DNA of 64,000 nucleotides from Dysgonomonas gadei ATCC BAA-286 (GTDB lineage: Bacteria; Bacteroidota; Bacteroidia; Bacteroidales; Dysgonomonadaceae). The stretch lies in the NCBI RefSeq assembly GCF_000213555.1, contig NZ_GL891980.1:1-64000 (forward strand), written 5' to 3'. Below the pieces are notes generated by a model. That model saw only the letters and a program-made list of their open reading frames with translations, was not told the DNA's origin and did not search any database. Below, in pieces: positions 16,554 to 26,300 of the stretch. The translations under genes were made by a program, and so were the position numbers. Every line of letters starts with the position of its first letter. Positions within the stretch are counted from its first letter, which is position 1.

Positions 16554-18215
16554 ATGAAAGTAACTAAACTATTTTTAGCTGCTGCCCTAGCCCTTGGACT
16601 GGGTGTAACCGCATGCAGCAATGATGATGACAATTCATCGCCAGGTGGAGAAGAGAAAGGTAACACGAATGTGAGTGTTACATTGAAAATGTCCCAGAAT
16701 TCTTCAGGGTTGAGAGCAACGAAATCCTTGCCTGAAGATTACAACAATATTGGGGAATGGGCCGGAAAAGATGATATAAAAACCGTAGCTGTTTACCTCA
16801 TAGACGGATCATCGGTTACCTCAAAATCGCTTGAGGTCGGAGCTAGTGGCTCAGGGAAAGATTATGAAAAAATCATAAACGGTAATGACATAACACTGGT
16901 TCCCAAAACACAAAATGCCGCAATCAAGACTACAGCCGGAACTAAGAAAGTATATGTCCTGGTAAACGGAACAACAGAAGTCGTAAATACGCTGGCAAAA
17001 ACTCCGGTGGCTGAGTTTGAAGATGCTTACACCCAGGCGGCCTTGTATCTGGCCAACTCGGGTGCCGGAACATTTACTAATACATCTGCGGATAAACTGG
17101 CTGTAAAAAATGGGACGACAGATGAAACAATCGTCATGACCAATGTTGAGCCTAAAACAATAGATGTGGAAGCCAATGTTACAGACACCGAAACGTTAGC
17201 CACAACTTCACCTAAAAACCGCGTTAGCTTGGAAGTAGAAAGAGCTGTCGCTAGGGTTATGGTTTCTACTCAGGCTTTGACTTACACCGTACCTTCAGCG
17301 GGAGGTTCACCCCTGGGTGTGATATCCGATATCAACTGGGTACTGGCACAAGGTGAAAGTTCTTTGTATATCCAACGTAAAGCAGACTGGGCTACACCTT
17401 ACTATTCATGGGTTCCCGCTTCAGATGCAGCCTTCTGGGGAACTGATGTCACAGGAAGCAGTTCTAAATACGACTATTCGGGTTTGTTTGAAAACTATGA
17501 CTCTGCTAACCAGTTCGGAGGAACTGCCGTTAAAACAATGACTGACTATGCAACCGATCCTTATGGACAAGTAACCGCAGAGTTGAATTCCGAGTTGTCG
17601 GGTAAATTTATCCTACCAAACACACACGCTTATGCTGCAGGTGCTACTTCCAGCTATAAAAAAGGAAATACAGCCTATGTGCTTATCCGTGCCAAATTCA
17701 CACCTGCGGCTGCGGCATTTGCAGACGGTGAAACGTATACTCCAAATGCCGACTTCTTCGTGGGTGAAAACGGTAAGTTCTATACTACTGCCGAAAACGC
17801 ACAGGATCCAGCTAAAGGCGGTTCTGTAAATCAAAAAGTCGCCAGATACGTAAAAGGTAAAGTTCTGTATTATGCATGGGTAAATCCGGATGAAGTTCCG
17901 GCATGGTATAATTCTCCGGTTATAAGAAATAACGTATACCATATCCACATTACAGGATTCAGAAATCTGGGAACAAACTGGAACCCGTTATTCCCTGAAG
18001 ATCCGAATAATCCTAAAGGTTCTGAAGACCCTTCTAATCCAGGAACGAACCTACCTCTAAATCCGGATCCGAAACCAAGTGTGCCGGGATACGAAGAACC
18101 GGAGAATCCGATTAAACCGACTGATCCGTTAACTACTCCTGAAACATGGATGAGCGTGGATGTGAAAGTTCTTCCTTGGACGCTTCACTCGTATTCTGTA
18201 TCTCCGGGGATTTAA
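16554..18215 (+). CDS. Mfa1-family major fimbrial subunit (type V pilin)
   Basis: From the ATG at 16554 the protein has 553 residues, with a lipoprotein signal ending TACSN. Type V pilins are exported as lipoproteins, cleaved by an Arg-gingipain-type protease and polymerised by donor-strand exchange. The pilin region LEVERAVARVMV and the C-terminal strand region (MSVDVKVLPWTLHSYSVSPGI) match the Mfa1 family, and a Pro-rich stretch (about residues 480-530) precedes it. A TTG three codons upstream is an alternative start. A strong stem-loop lies directly downstream. Confidence 0.8.
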   Translation: MKVTKLFLAAALALGLGVTACSNDDDNSSPGGEEKGNTNVSVTLKMSQNSSGLRATKSLPEDYNNIGEWAGKDDIKTVAVYLIDGSSVTSKSLEVGASGSGKDYEKIINGNDITLVPKTQNAAIKTTAGTKKVYVLVNGTTEVVNTLAKTPVAEFEDAYTQAALYLANSGAGTFTNTSADKLAVKNGTTDETIVMTNVEPKTIDVEANVTDTETLATTSPKNRVSLEVERAVARVMVSTQALTYTVPSAGGSPLGVISDINWVLAQGESSLYIQRKADWATPYYSWVPASDAAFWGTDVTGSSSKYDYSGLFENYDSANQFGGTAVKTMTDYATDPYGQVTAELNSELSGKFILPNTHAYAAGATSSYKKGNTAYVLIRAKFTPAAAAFADGETYTPNADFFVGENGKFYTTAENAQDPAKGGSVNQKVARYVKGKVLYYAWVNPDEVPAWYNSPVIRNNVYHIHITGFRNLGTNWNPLFPEDPNNPKGSEDPSNPGTNLPLNPDPKPSVPGYEEPENPIKPTDPLTTPETWMSVDVKVLPWTLHSYSVSPGI

Positions 18216-18240
18216 TCCTCAAAAATAAAAAACAATAACT

Positions 18241-18268
18241 TCGGTAGGGAGCCGTATTTCCCTACCGA
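18241..18268 (+). terminator. Stem-loop after the major pilin gene (partial terminator or RNA stabiliser)
   Basis: TCGGTAGGGA (18241-18250) pairs with TCCCTACCGA (18259-18268) around an 8-base loop. Only TTATT follows, so it is a weak terminator. Its place between the major pilin and the minor subunits suggests it lowers downstream expression or protects the pilin mRNA. Confidence 0.6.
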
Positions 18269-18308
18269 TTATTCAAATCAAACATTAAATTAATAAAAAG
18301 TACAAGGG

Positions 18309-19292
18309 ATGAAGAATTTACGAATCTGGATAATAATGGTATTGTTCGCGACAGGGGCTCTTTTCTGGGGTTGCGATTCCCTTATCTACGATGACCTGAA
18401 AGATTGCCCTCAGGGTGTTTATGTAAAATTCTACTCCAAGACCCCGTGTGTAGACGATTCCCTGTTTATAGGGAACGTATCCTCACTAACCGTATTTGCA
18501 TTCGATCAGGAAGGCAAGCTTTCAGCTACAGTACAACAACAACAGGATGTAACCTTGGATCGTGACTATGAAGTGCTTGTTCCCGTATCTGACGGAAATT
18601 ATTCATTTATAGCATGGGCCGGGATAAATGATAAATTCAAAAAAAATACATTCACTCCTGGAATAACCACCAAAGAGGATGTGATGATGACTATTAACTC
18701 AACAAATAATATAGCGACCACTCTTACTTCTACAGGACGTATATGGCATGGTGAAAGCCCGGTCGTTTTTTTACCCAATCCGGAAGAATACGGCTCGTTA
18801 TATAAACATACAGCAGTAAATCTGAGGGAACTGACCAACAGGGTCAAGATAATCGTCGAGTTCGATAATGCTACGATGAAAACATATGATCCTACAAAAT
18901 TGAATGTAGCCGTTTCATCGGCTAACGGTACGGTACGTATAAACGGTACGATGCCTATGAATACTCCGGTACTGACCTATCCGTCGATAGAGACCAAACT
19001 GGAAGGAAATACAGGTGAATGGAATTATACCATGCTGGACCTTACTACCGGTTACAGCAACAAACTGAATATTACCTATACAGGAAACGATAAGGAAGAA
19101 ACCGTCTTTGACGGTGACCTGATTGCTAGCATCCTGTTAAGGGCTGTAGACAAGGGTGTAAACCTCGACTGTGAAAATGACTTTACAATCAAATTCCTGA
19201 TCAAGGATTATTGTGCCGAGTGCTGGACTCACTTCAGTTGCGCCATTTATGTCAACAACTGGCTTGTTCATAGCTATAGCACTGATTTATAA
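18309..19292 (+). CDS. FimB/Mfa2-family fimbrial anchor lipoprotein
   Basis: The 327-residue protein has a lipoprotein signal (FWGCDSLIYDDLKDC) and the conserved FimB/Mfa2 start CPQGVYVKFYSKTPC. In P. gingivalis, Mfa2 and FimB anchor the pilus to the outer membrane and limit its length. It directly follows the major pilin, as in that organism. The C-terminal half keeps the transthyretin-like beta-sandwich pattern (FTIKFLIKDYCAECWTHF). Confidence 0.85.
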   Translation: MKNLRIWIIMVLFATGALFWGCDSLIYDDLKDCPQGVYVKFYSKTPCVDDSLFIGNVSSLTVFAFDQEGKLSATVQQQQDVTLDRDYEVLVPVSDGNYSFIAWAGINDKFKKNTFTPGITTKEDVMMTINSTNNIATTLTSTGRIWHGESPVVFLPNPEEYGSLYKHTAVNLRELTNRVKIIVEFDNATMKTYDPTKLNVAVSSANGTVRINGTMPMNTPVLTYPSIETKLEGNTGEWNYTMLDLTTGYSNKLNITYTGNDKEETVFDGDLIASILLRAVDKGVNLDCENDFTIKFLIKDYCAECWTHFSCAIYVNNWLVHSYSTDL

Positions 19293-19328
19293 ATTTAAGC
19301 CTGCCGGGCTTGAATAATCCAAACGATT

Positions 19329-20639
19329 ATGATATTAAAAATACGATATATACTCTTACTCTGTCTGCCGGTTCTGCTTGTGGCTTGTGACTCTTTTATC
19401 TATGAAAATCAGGATGAAACAGACAAGACAACCAAAGGACAGGAGGTATACTTATCTGTAACCAGGGCGCAGGCAGCCGATACGGAAACAATCAATGAAG
19501 ATGCAGCAGATTATGAAGATCGCGTACACGATCTAGCCTTGCTGGTCTTCGATTCATCGACAGGAGAAAAGATCTCTGAATATTTCGATGAAGCAATACC
19601 CTTTACCGATAAGGAAAAAACCTTTACCGTAAAGCTGACCACAGGACAGCGTGATTTTTATTTTGTGGCCAATATGCCGATGGCAGAATTGAAGGTGATA
19701 GCTACAAAGTCATTGATGGATAGCTACATGTCTGCTTTCCGCGATATGGATACAGACCTGTATCTTTCAGCCGCAGAAAGTAAGGGCTTCCCGATGTCCA
19801 GAACATATCTGAACCAAACAGTAAGTGAAGGTGGAAACATCTACCAGCCGAAGCCTTTCCGACCTGTTGTGGACGGGACAGAAGAAAACCGGGTGAAATT
19901 AATCCGTGCTGTCGCCAAACTCGAAGTCGTAATAGAGGGAGCATCTATAGGTTCCGGTGTCAAGAACATTTATTATAAAAATGCATATCGTCAGTTCGGG
20001 CTCATACCGGATATGTATCCTGCAACTGTAGGGTATTATGAAGATAAGCTGTTAAAAAAAGTGGGTAATTCATACCTGTACTATATGCCGGAAGCCATGA
20101 TGATGAATACAAATCCTGTCTGGTCAGTATCAGATCATAAACCGGTCAACTACTTCAGGATTGAAACCCTTAACGGAAAATTCTACGACATACCTGTCAT
20201 TACAGACGACCGCACCATCACCGACACGGATTATCTGGCCTTTGCCACCGGTCAAAATACGGATAAGCCCGACTATAACATCTACAGAAACAGGCATTAC
20301 TACTATGTTATCAAAAAATTGCAAACGATAGAAATTATTTATACCATCGATCCGTGGACAGTTAAGAAAAGTGCAACTTATATGGGTTACGGATACAATG
20401 TGAACGTTGACGATGACGGGAATGTAACAATCGATAATACGATAGAAGTTTGTGATCCGCATCATGTCATACTGAAAGCTATAAACGGATGTACTTTCTC
20501 AGACGATGCATTGACTAAAGACTTTATAAAGACAAGTCCTACTGACAAAGAAGATTATACACTGATAAATATTCCTCAATCCGGGAATTATCTGGAAGTA
20601 TATTACAATGGGATTCTGGTAAAGACATTCAGTAAATAA
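19329..20639 (+). CDS. Minor fimbrial subunit lipoprotein (Mfa-like)
   Basis: The 436-residue protein has a lipoprotein signal (LLLCLPVLLVACDSFIYENQ) and the fimbrillin N-terminal pattern (VYLSVTRAQ...RVHDLALLVFDSSTGEKI and RDFYFVANMP). Position and fold suggest an accessory subunit in the pilus tip, comparable with the third gene of the P. gingivalis mfa cluster; this equivalence is inferred from order. It ends with a long C-terminal extension (NIPQSGNYLEVYYNGILVKT). Confidence 0.75.
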   Translation: MILKIRYILLLCLPVLLVACDSFIYENQDETDKTTKGQEVYLSVTRAQAADTETINEDAADYEDRVHDLALLVFDSSTGEKISEYFDEAIPFTDKEKTFTVKLTTGQRDFYFVANMPMAELKVIATKSLMDSYMSAFRDMDTDLYLSAAESKGFPMSRTYLNQTVSEGGNIYQPKPFRPVVDGTEENRVKLIRAVAKLEVVIEGASIGSGVKNIYYKNAYRQFGLIPDMYPATVGYYEDKLLKKVGNSYLYYMPEAMMMNTNPVWSVSDHKPVNYFRIETLNGKFYDIPVITDDRTITDTDYLAFATGQNTDKPDYNIYRNRHYYYVIKKLQTIEIIYTIDPWTVKKSATYMGYGYNVNVDDDGNVTIDNTIEVCDPHHVILKAINGCTFSDDALTKDFIKTSPTDKEDYTLINIPQSGNYLEVYYNGILVKTFSK

Positions 20640-20649
20640 ATAAAAGAAT

Positions 20650-21591
20650 ATGAAAATATATATATACATAATAGGCTTCTTAAGTCTGCTGTTCACCGGT
20701 TGTTCAGGTGATGACGACCCTGTGGCTGGCAGTATGGATAATGAAAAAATAATACTCTCTTTTCAAATAAACAATTTCGTTAAAGGGAGTCTGAAAGCAG
20801 CTACTGACAATGGCTCTGCCGCTGAACAGACAATTGATAACCTGTATGTGTTTTTATTTCCTACATCAGGGGCACAGACATTTAAATCTTATTACATATC
20901 CTCGGCGACCTTTACCGGAGGATCATGGAGTAATGCAGATAGAAAAGTTTTGCTAGACCTCACTCAGTCGGAGGCTGGCAGTAGAGACGTTTATATTATA
21001 GCTAACTGTTCCGGCATAAAAACATCACTCGACGCAGTCACTTCAATAGCCGGATTACAATCCGTTTTACAATCAAGTGACACGCCTTGGTCTGCGACGC
21101 TAACGACTCCTATCTTGATGTCGGGCAATAAGACACACGATTTTAATTCGAATTACCAGCTTAGCAGTATTCCTCTGATTCGGGCTGTGGCCAAAGTACA
21201 ACTCAACATAAGCTTGACAGCAGAGCACCGGGGAACACTATTGTCGGGGGAAGGCGCTGCCCAATATAAATACAGGCTTATCGATTTCGATAAGAATACC
21301 TATGTACTGAAACCGGCATCGAAAACCGATAACTTGGCCAGTTCACACACTTGGGTGAATTGGAACGATGTTATATCATCTTACACGCTGGATGCAGGCA
21401 AAGTAATAAGCCTCACCCTGACTACTTATCTGAACGAACGGGATAATGGAGGAACAAGCATAGAGCTCAGCCTACCTTATTTTGATGGAGGATTCCTGCC
21501 GCCACCCGAATTTGGAGACGAGACCTACAAATTGCAACTGCCGGTAAAAATAGAACGTAACAATTGGTATATCTATGATGTGGAAATATAA
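20650..21591 (+). CDS. Minor fimbrial subunit lipoprotein (FimA/Mfa4-like)
   Basis: The 313-residue protein starts MKIYIYIIGFLSLLFTGCSG, a lipoprotein signal, and shows the fimbrillin core (TIDNLYVFLFPTSGAQTFKS and VYIIANCSGIK). A conserved IRAVAKVQLNISL strand follows. The C-terminus ends KIERNNWYIYDVEI, like other donor-strand-type pilins. It lies 10 bases after the preceding pilus gene and 41 bases before the adhesin gene. Confidence 0.75.
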   Translation: MKIYIYIIGFLSLLFTGCSGDDDPVAGSMDNEKIILSFQINNFVKGSLKAATDNGSAAEQTIDNLYVFLFPTSGAQTFKSYYISSATFTGGSWSNADRKVLLDLTQSEAGSRDVYIIANCSGIKTSLDAVTSIAGLQSVLQSSDTPWSATLTTPILMSGNKTHDFNSNYQLSSIPLIRAVAKVQLNISLTAEHRGTLLSGEGAAQYKYRLIDFDKNTYVLKPASKTDNLASSHTWVNWNDVISSYTLDAGKVISLTLTTYLNERDNGGTSIELSLPYFDGGFLPPPEFGDETYKLQLPVKIERNNWYIYDVEI

Positions 21592-21632
21592 TAATAAAAT
21601 CAAGACCAGATAGATCTTGTATAAATAAAAGA

Positions 21633-24600
21633 ATGAATATGACCAATCACTACAAACATATAAGAATTCAATTACTTTCAATATTATTTATTAGTTGCTT
21701 TTTCTGTGTATCTTCGCTCAAAGCACAATTTACAATTACCGAAAATTTTAAAGGAAGTTCTGTTGGCAGTAATATTATCTTGGGTGGAAATCCGAAAGCA
21801 TATCTCACATCTGGTAACCCGGATCCGATAAACCAAGGTTGGCTCCGATTAACAAAAGATGATAACTCACAGCAGGGATATGCTTATATAAACAATTCTT
21901 TTCCAAGTACATTAGGTGCATATATAGAGTTTGAGTATAAGACTTGGCGTAGTAAATCAGGGAGCGCTGATGGTATTTGTATTTTTTTATTTGATGCTGA
22001 TACTCCTACATTTAGGATTGGAGCATTTGGTGGATCATTAGGATATGCAGCAAGTACTTTGGGTGGTTATACACCTGGTCTTGCTGGTGCTTACCTTGGC
22101 GTAGGATTGGATGAATTCGGCAATTTTGCATCAAATGAAGAGGGGAAAGATGGTCCGGGTTATAGAGCAAATGCAATTACGCTAAGGGGCCCCGAAGCTC
22201 CTAAAAACAGTACGAATCCACCATATAGATTCTTGACAAGTCAAACAGTTGGAAATAGCTATGGTGGAAATATCGCTTATGCTACTCAAACTTCTAATAG
22301 ACCAACTGATTTACAGTTTTACAGAAGAGTGAGGATTTATATTGAACCGGAAGCTAATCAATACCGAATTAGAGTACAGTGGACTACAACTCCTAATGGA
22401 ACTTTTACCGAACTTATAAACTATCTGACAGAAGACGTTCCTCCGGCGAAGCTTAAACTCGGATTCTCAGCTTCTACAGGCGCATCTGTCAATTATCATG
22501 AGATACGAAATATTCTTATTACTACCCCCGGAGATGTCCTTGTACAAAAGAGTGTAAATATGGAAAATTCTTCTCAAAGCGGAGAATTAACCTATACTGT
22601 AAATGTGATTAACAATTCGACCTCAACATTGCCCGGCTTAGTATTAAACGATGTAATAAAGGACGGTAATGGTAATAATATTATATACGGCAGTACATTT
22701 TCTATCAATAGCGTTACTTTCAACAATGATGGCAATGCAGGTAATACCGCAGTTGGCTTTACCAGTGGAACAGATGTCACCTGGAATAAAAATTCATTAT
22801 CGGCAACCATGACATTGGCTCCTAACAGTACAGGTACTTTTATAATTAAAGGGAAATTAAATGGAATTCCGGCAGGAGGAAAAATAGTTAATAATGCAGA
22901 TATTATTCCTCCCGAAATACCAGGTTTAAACGATGATAAAACAAATAATTACTCCACGGTTAGTACTACCGTATATAATCCAAATTTGGACCTTAGTATA
23001 GAAAAGAATGCGGATAACGATGGTGTTGCCCAAGCAACCGGAAACACCTTTACTATAACAGTGACTAATCTAAGCGGAAATAATAAAGTCGCAGGTAACA
23101 CAGTTACTGTAACAGACGCCATTCCTGATGGTCTGATTGTAACTGATTATACCGGTAAATCAGGTGGACTTGCATCCAATGGGTGGATAGCTTCTGTTAA
23201 TGGAAATACATATACATTTAAGCGTACAGATGCTTTGAATGCATTGTTTTCATATCCGGCAATTCATATCAAGGTAAATGCCAATAATCCTACTGCACAA
23301 TTGAATAAATGGACAAATATAGCAACGGTTCAATACAACGACGATACAAATCCGGATAACAACTCAGCCAGTGCAACATTGAAATGGTACAACTATTGGT
23401 ATGGTACGACTGATACTGATTGGGCCAAACAAGTAAATTGGACTGCAAACTTTGTGCCTGCTGAAGGAGAAAATATAGAATTTGCAACAAATACAAATAA
23501 CGGAATAACCGGTACGGGAAACGGAAAAGGAACAGCCATCAGGGATCTGCATCTTGACAAAGACCGCATAATCGGCGATCTTATCAATAATTCTGATGTA
23601 AACTTAGTTATTACAACAGAGAATAAACTGATAATCAATGGAACGGTTAACGACAATAACTCAGACAATGGGACTATTATCGTAAAGTCTAATCCTGATA
23701 AAGCATCCGGCACATTACTTTTTTCAGATCCTTCAAAGAACCAGCAGGTAAATGCTACTGTCGAATTTTATAATAAAGCTTACGAATGTGCCACCTGCGG
23801 GTTCTATAGAAGACAGTGGCAATATTTTGGCATCCCGGTACAATCTTCCGATTATCCTTACTTGAATCCGAAAGTTGAAACTGTCAATCAATGGGTAGAA
23901 CCCTATAACGGCAACAAATGGCGTCCGGCGCCTTATACACCGGATACGGAATTGAAGGCCTTCAAAGGGTATGAAATAACCAATACGACAAATACATTAC
24001 CCACACATATATATGGCTTTGAGGGTATATTGAATGTTGGAGACGCAATAATTGGTCTTACCAGAACCTCAAATGTGAATTATTCAGGCATGAACTTGGT
24101 CTCCAACTCATATACAGCGGCTATACCTATAACATCCGCAGCGATCGGTTTGGGTAGTGTACTGTTAAATGAAAATACCGTTTACCTGTTCAATATGGGA
24201 ACGCGGGATCAATGGCGAAAGCTTAACGGAGGAAGTGCAGACGGGATTGCAGCAGGACAATATCAGGCTGTTCCATTCAACCTTGCTGGACAAGTCGGAA
24301 TACCTGACAGGATATTATCTATGCATACATTTATGCTGAATGTAACAAGCCCGGGTAATATTACACTGCCATATGACCAGCTGGTAAAAAATGAATTGAC
24401 TACCTCGACTGTCACCCCTTGGAAATCCGCTGAACTTAAAAGTAGTACAGCACAATTGCCTCATATTGTGATGGATGTTATCAGTAGTGGATCGGCTGAC
24501 CGTGTCTGGCTCTTCGAAGAAGCTGATGCTAGCACTGGATTCGACAACGGTTGGGATGGCTATAAAATAAAAGAAGGAGACCTTATGCAAGCATATGTTT

Positions 24601-25115
24601 CAGGCGGTGACCAATCCGATTATCAGATAGCAACTGTTCCTCAAATGACGGGCACAACCATTGGTGTTAGCTCCGGACTGAATGAAACTTATTCTATTAA
24701 TCTTTCGGTCGCAGCGGAGGTAGAATCCCGTAATTTATACCTGTATGACCTGTCTACGGGACGTAGTTATCCGATTGTTAATGACGCCGAATATGTAATT
24801 ACAGGAATAAATGTATCTAATAACAGATTTAAGATTACTGTATCATCGTCCGGTTTGATTGAGGATAACACAAAGTCTGCCTTGATTAATATTTATGTTA
24901 GAAATAATGTCATAACCATAGATAATCAGAGTGGAGAAGATTGCACAGTTGAAGTTTATGATCTGACAGGAAGACTCATTGCCAATAAAAAAGCATTAAA
25001 AAAACAGTCTACAGAACTTACGGAGAGTAGTCAGTATAGGAATGGAGTTTACATTGTACGGGTTATCGGAAAAACGAGATCTATCAACAAGACTGACAGG
25101 GTTCTTTTAAAATAA
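21633..25115 (+). CDS. Large lectin-DUF11 adhesin with type IX sorting domain, candidate pilus tip
   Basis: The 1160-residue protein has a signal peptide (residues 1-32) and an L-type lectin-like domain (about 33-300, with AYIEFEYKTWRSKSGSADGI and AGAYLGVGLDEFGNF). Two DUF11-type beta-sandwich repeats follow (about 305-450 and 455-600), then a long beta-rich region with a CATC pair (about 718-722). A C-terminal type IX secretion domain (about 1080-1160) ends it with CTVEVYDLTGRLIANKKA and NGVYIVRVIGK. P. gingivalis Mfa5, the last gene of its mfa cluster, is likewise a large adhesin with such a domain, but it carries vWA instead of a lectin fold. A glycan-binding tip is the likely role. Confidence 0.75.
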   Translation: MNMTNHYKHIRIQLLSILFISCFFCVSSLKAQFTITENFKGSSVGSNIILGGNPKAYLTSGNPDPINQGWLRLTKDDNSQQGYAYINNSFPSTLGAYIEFEYKTWRSKSGSADGICIFLFDADTPTFRIGAFGGSLGYAASTLGGYTPGLAGAYLGVGLDEFGNFASNEEGKDGPGYRANAITLRGPEAPKNSTNPPYRFLTSQTVGNSYGGNIAYATQTSNRPTDLQFYRRVRIYIEPEANQYRIRVQWTTTPNGTFTELINYLTEDVPPAKLKLGFSASTGASVNYHEIRNILITTPGDVLVQKSVNMENSSQSGELTYTVNVINNSTSTLPGLVLNDVIKDGNGNNIIYGSTFSINSVTFNNDGNAGNTAVGFTSGTDVTWNKNSLSATMTLAPNSTGTFIIKGKLNGIPAGGKIVNNADIIPPEIPGLNDDKTNNYSTVSTTVYNPNLDLSIEKNADNDGVAQATGNTFTITVTNLSGNNKVAGNTVTVTDAIPDGLIVTDYTGKSGGLASNGWIASVNGNTYTFKRTDALNALFSYPAIHIKVNANNPTAQLNKWTNIATVQYNDDTNPDNNSASATLKWYNYWYGTTDTDWAKQVNWTANFVPAEGENIEFATNTNNGITGTGNGKGTAIRDLHLDKDRIIGDLINNSDVNLVITTENKLIINGTVNDNNSDNGTIIVKSNPDKASGTLLFSDPSKNQQVNATVEFYNKAYECATCGFYRRQWQYFGIPVQSSDYPYLNPKVETVNQWVEPYNGNKWRPAPYTPDTELKAFKGYEITNTTNTLPTHIYGFEGILNVGDAIIGLTRTSNVNYSGMNLVSNSYTAAIPITSAAIGLGSVLLNENTVYLFNMGTRDQWRKLNGGSADGIAAGQYQAVPFNLAGQVGIPDRILSMHTFMLNVTSPGNITLPYDQLVKNELTTSTVTPWKSAELKSSTAQLPHIVMDVISSGSADRVWLFEEADASTGFDNGWDGYKIKEGDLMQAYVSGGDQSDYQIATVPQMTGTTIGVSSGLNETYSINLSVAAEVESRNLYLYDLSTGRSYPIVNDAEYVITGINVSNNRFKITVSSSGLIEDNTKSALINIYVRNNVITIDNQSGEDCTVEVYDLTGRLIANKKALKKQSTELTESSQYRNGVYIVRVIGKTRSINKTDRVLLK

Positions 25116-25124
25116 ATAATAAAA

Positions 25125-25162
25125 TGCTGCCAACATCTTAATAGGCAGCAGTGTAGTTTTGT
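25125..25162 (+). terminator. Probable terminator of the pilus operon
   Basis: TGCTGCC (25125-25131) pairs with GGCAGCA (25144-25150) around 12 bases, followed by GTGTAGTTTTG. The T-run is short, so termination may be incomplete. A second hairpin, AACCGTG (25182-25188) with CGCGGTT (25206-25212), lies just downstream. The rest of 25213-25345 shows nothing I can name. Confidence 0.55.
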
Positions 25163-25345
25163 AAAGTTTGTGTTAAGTATGAACCGTGTGAGATGCGATA
25201 TTTCGCGCGGTTTATAAATTATACCGATAAAATAAACATAAGGCGTAATGAATAATTTCTAACCATATGTTTGTGATATATAATCTTAGAATAAAGTTTT
25301 TAAGAGAATGGAATAAGAAGAAGAAAGAATGAAAAAATAACTTAA

Positions 25346-25465
25346 ATGATTAAAAAGTTTTCCAAAAGATATGATTGGGAGAAAATTGCAGGCATATTGA
25401 TAATAATAAGTATCCTGATTATTCTATTAATTTCTTCTTTGTTTTCTACCTGCACAGGAAATTGA
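25346..25465 (+). CDS. 39-residue single-helix membrane peptide, possibly the split start of the next gene
   Basis: An ATG at 25346 opens a 39-residue frame, MIKKFSKRYDWEKIAG followed by about 20 hydrophobic residues and STCTGN. The downstream frame continues without a stop through FFFVFYLHRKLNVHIRKRY. A single-base indel near 25430-25445 would join the two into one protein of about 209 residues with an N-terminal membrane anchor. As it stands it could be a separate peptide or the head of a frameshifted gene. Confidence 0.4.
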   Translation: MIKKFSKRYDWEKIAGILIIISILIILLISSLFSTCTGN

Positions 25466-25530
25466 ATGTACATATACGTAAAAGATATATAAAGGAGTAT
25501 ACAATATATAAAATTAAACATATCGAATAC

Positions 25531-25974
25531 ATGGAACGATACGCTAAGCGGATAATAAGAAACTTACAGAACCAGATAATTAAAGGGACTTATAACCCTA
25601 AGGAAGGTTTAGTTTACGGATTAAGTGATTCCCCTTTCGGAAATATTTATTGTATATATCGCTTGGAGAAAGATATACTGACAAGTTTTACACTTTTCGA
25701 ACCTGAAGTATCCGACAAAGCAGAGAAAAAGATTTTGACCTATCTCGAAGGATTAAATAAAGAACCCGGAGGTGGATGTCTTTATATAGATAATATTTTA
25801 TCCCGGATTATTTTTGCTGTGAATTATGAGATTTCCAGAGGTACTGATACTCCTGCATTTGACAGTTTCTGCACCTTGGGCTTCTATCGCTTCAAGAAGA
25901 ATAGACAGATATTATACTGGATGATAACAGGGAATATGGCCAAGAACCTGGATGTGAAATTAAATTGGAAGTAA
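25531..25974 (+). CDS. Hypothetical protein, unrecognised (possibly missing its membrane anchor)
   Basis: From the ATG at 25531 the frame encodes 147 residues (MERYAKRIIRNLQNQIIKGT...). The open frame reaches back to 25375 without an ATG. An AAGGAG-like motif near 25491 lies about 35 bases ahead of the chosen start. The protein is mixed alpha/beta with no motif I know; GGGCLYIDNIL and FDSFCTLGFYRFKKN are its most distinctive parts. It sits between the pilus operon and the conjugative element. Confidence 0.5.
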   Translation: MERYAKRIIRNLQNQIIKGTYNPKEGLVYGLSDSPFGNIYCIYRLEKDILTSFTLFEPEVSDKAEKKILTYLEGLNKEPGGGCLYIDNILSRIIFAVNYEISRGTDTPAFDSFCTLGFYRFKKNRQILYWMITGNMAKNLDVKLNWK

Positions 25975-26111
25975 TACATATAAAGAAAAAATAATATGAA
26001 TAATTAGCCTCGGATTTCTCGCCAGTGAATATGATCTTATTGATTCTATTTTCATCGGACGTTATCTGTCAGCAAATATTAAAGATTCTTCTTTTTATAA
26101 AAATAAAAAAA

Positions 26112-26300
26112 ATGAAAATAAGCGAATTAATAACAGAGTTACAGAAACAGCAGGATTTATGCGGAGACTATGAAATAAAAGTCCGTACTCATCATTCCGG
26201 GGTAAGATATAGTATTGATTACATAACGTATTGGACAAAAGAAAAGGAATATCATATTGGTATTGAAAGAAATGTGGAGCCAAGCCGCTCCTATAAATAA
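26112..26300 (+). CDS. Small hypothetical protein (62 residues)
   Basis: The ATG at 26112 gives MKISELITELQKQQDLCGDYEIKV..., preceded by an A-rich stretch typical of Bacteroidetes translation starts. The first 30 residues resemble the 'ISELIxELQKxxxxxGDxEV' starts common among small proteins of phages and mobile elements. No function is known to me. A TTG-started longer frame from 26025 is less likely. Confidence 0.5.
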   Translation: MKISELITELQKQQDLCGDYEIKVRTHHSGVRYSIDYITYWTKEKEYHIGIERNVEPSRSYK

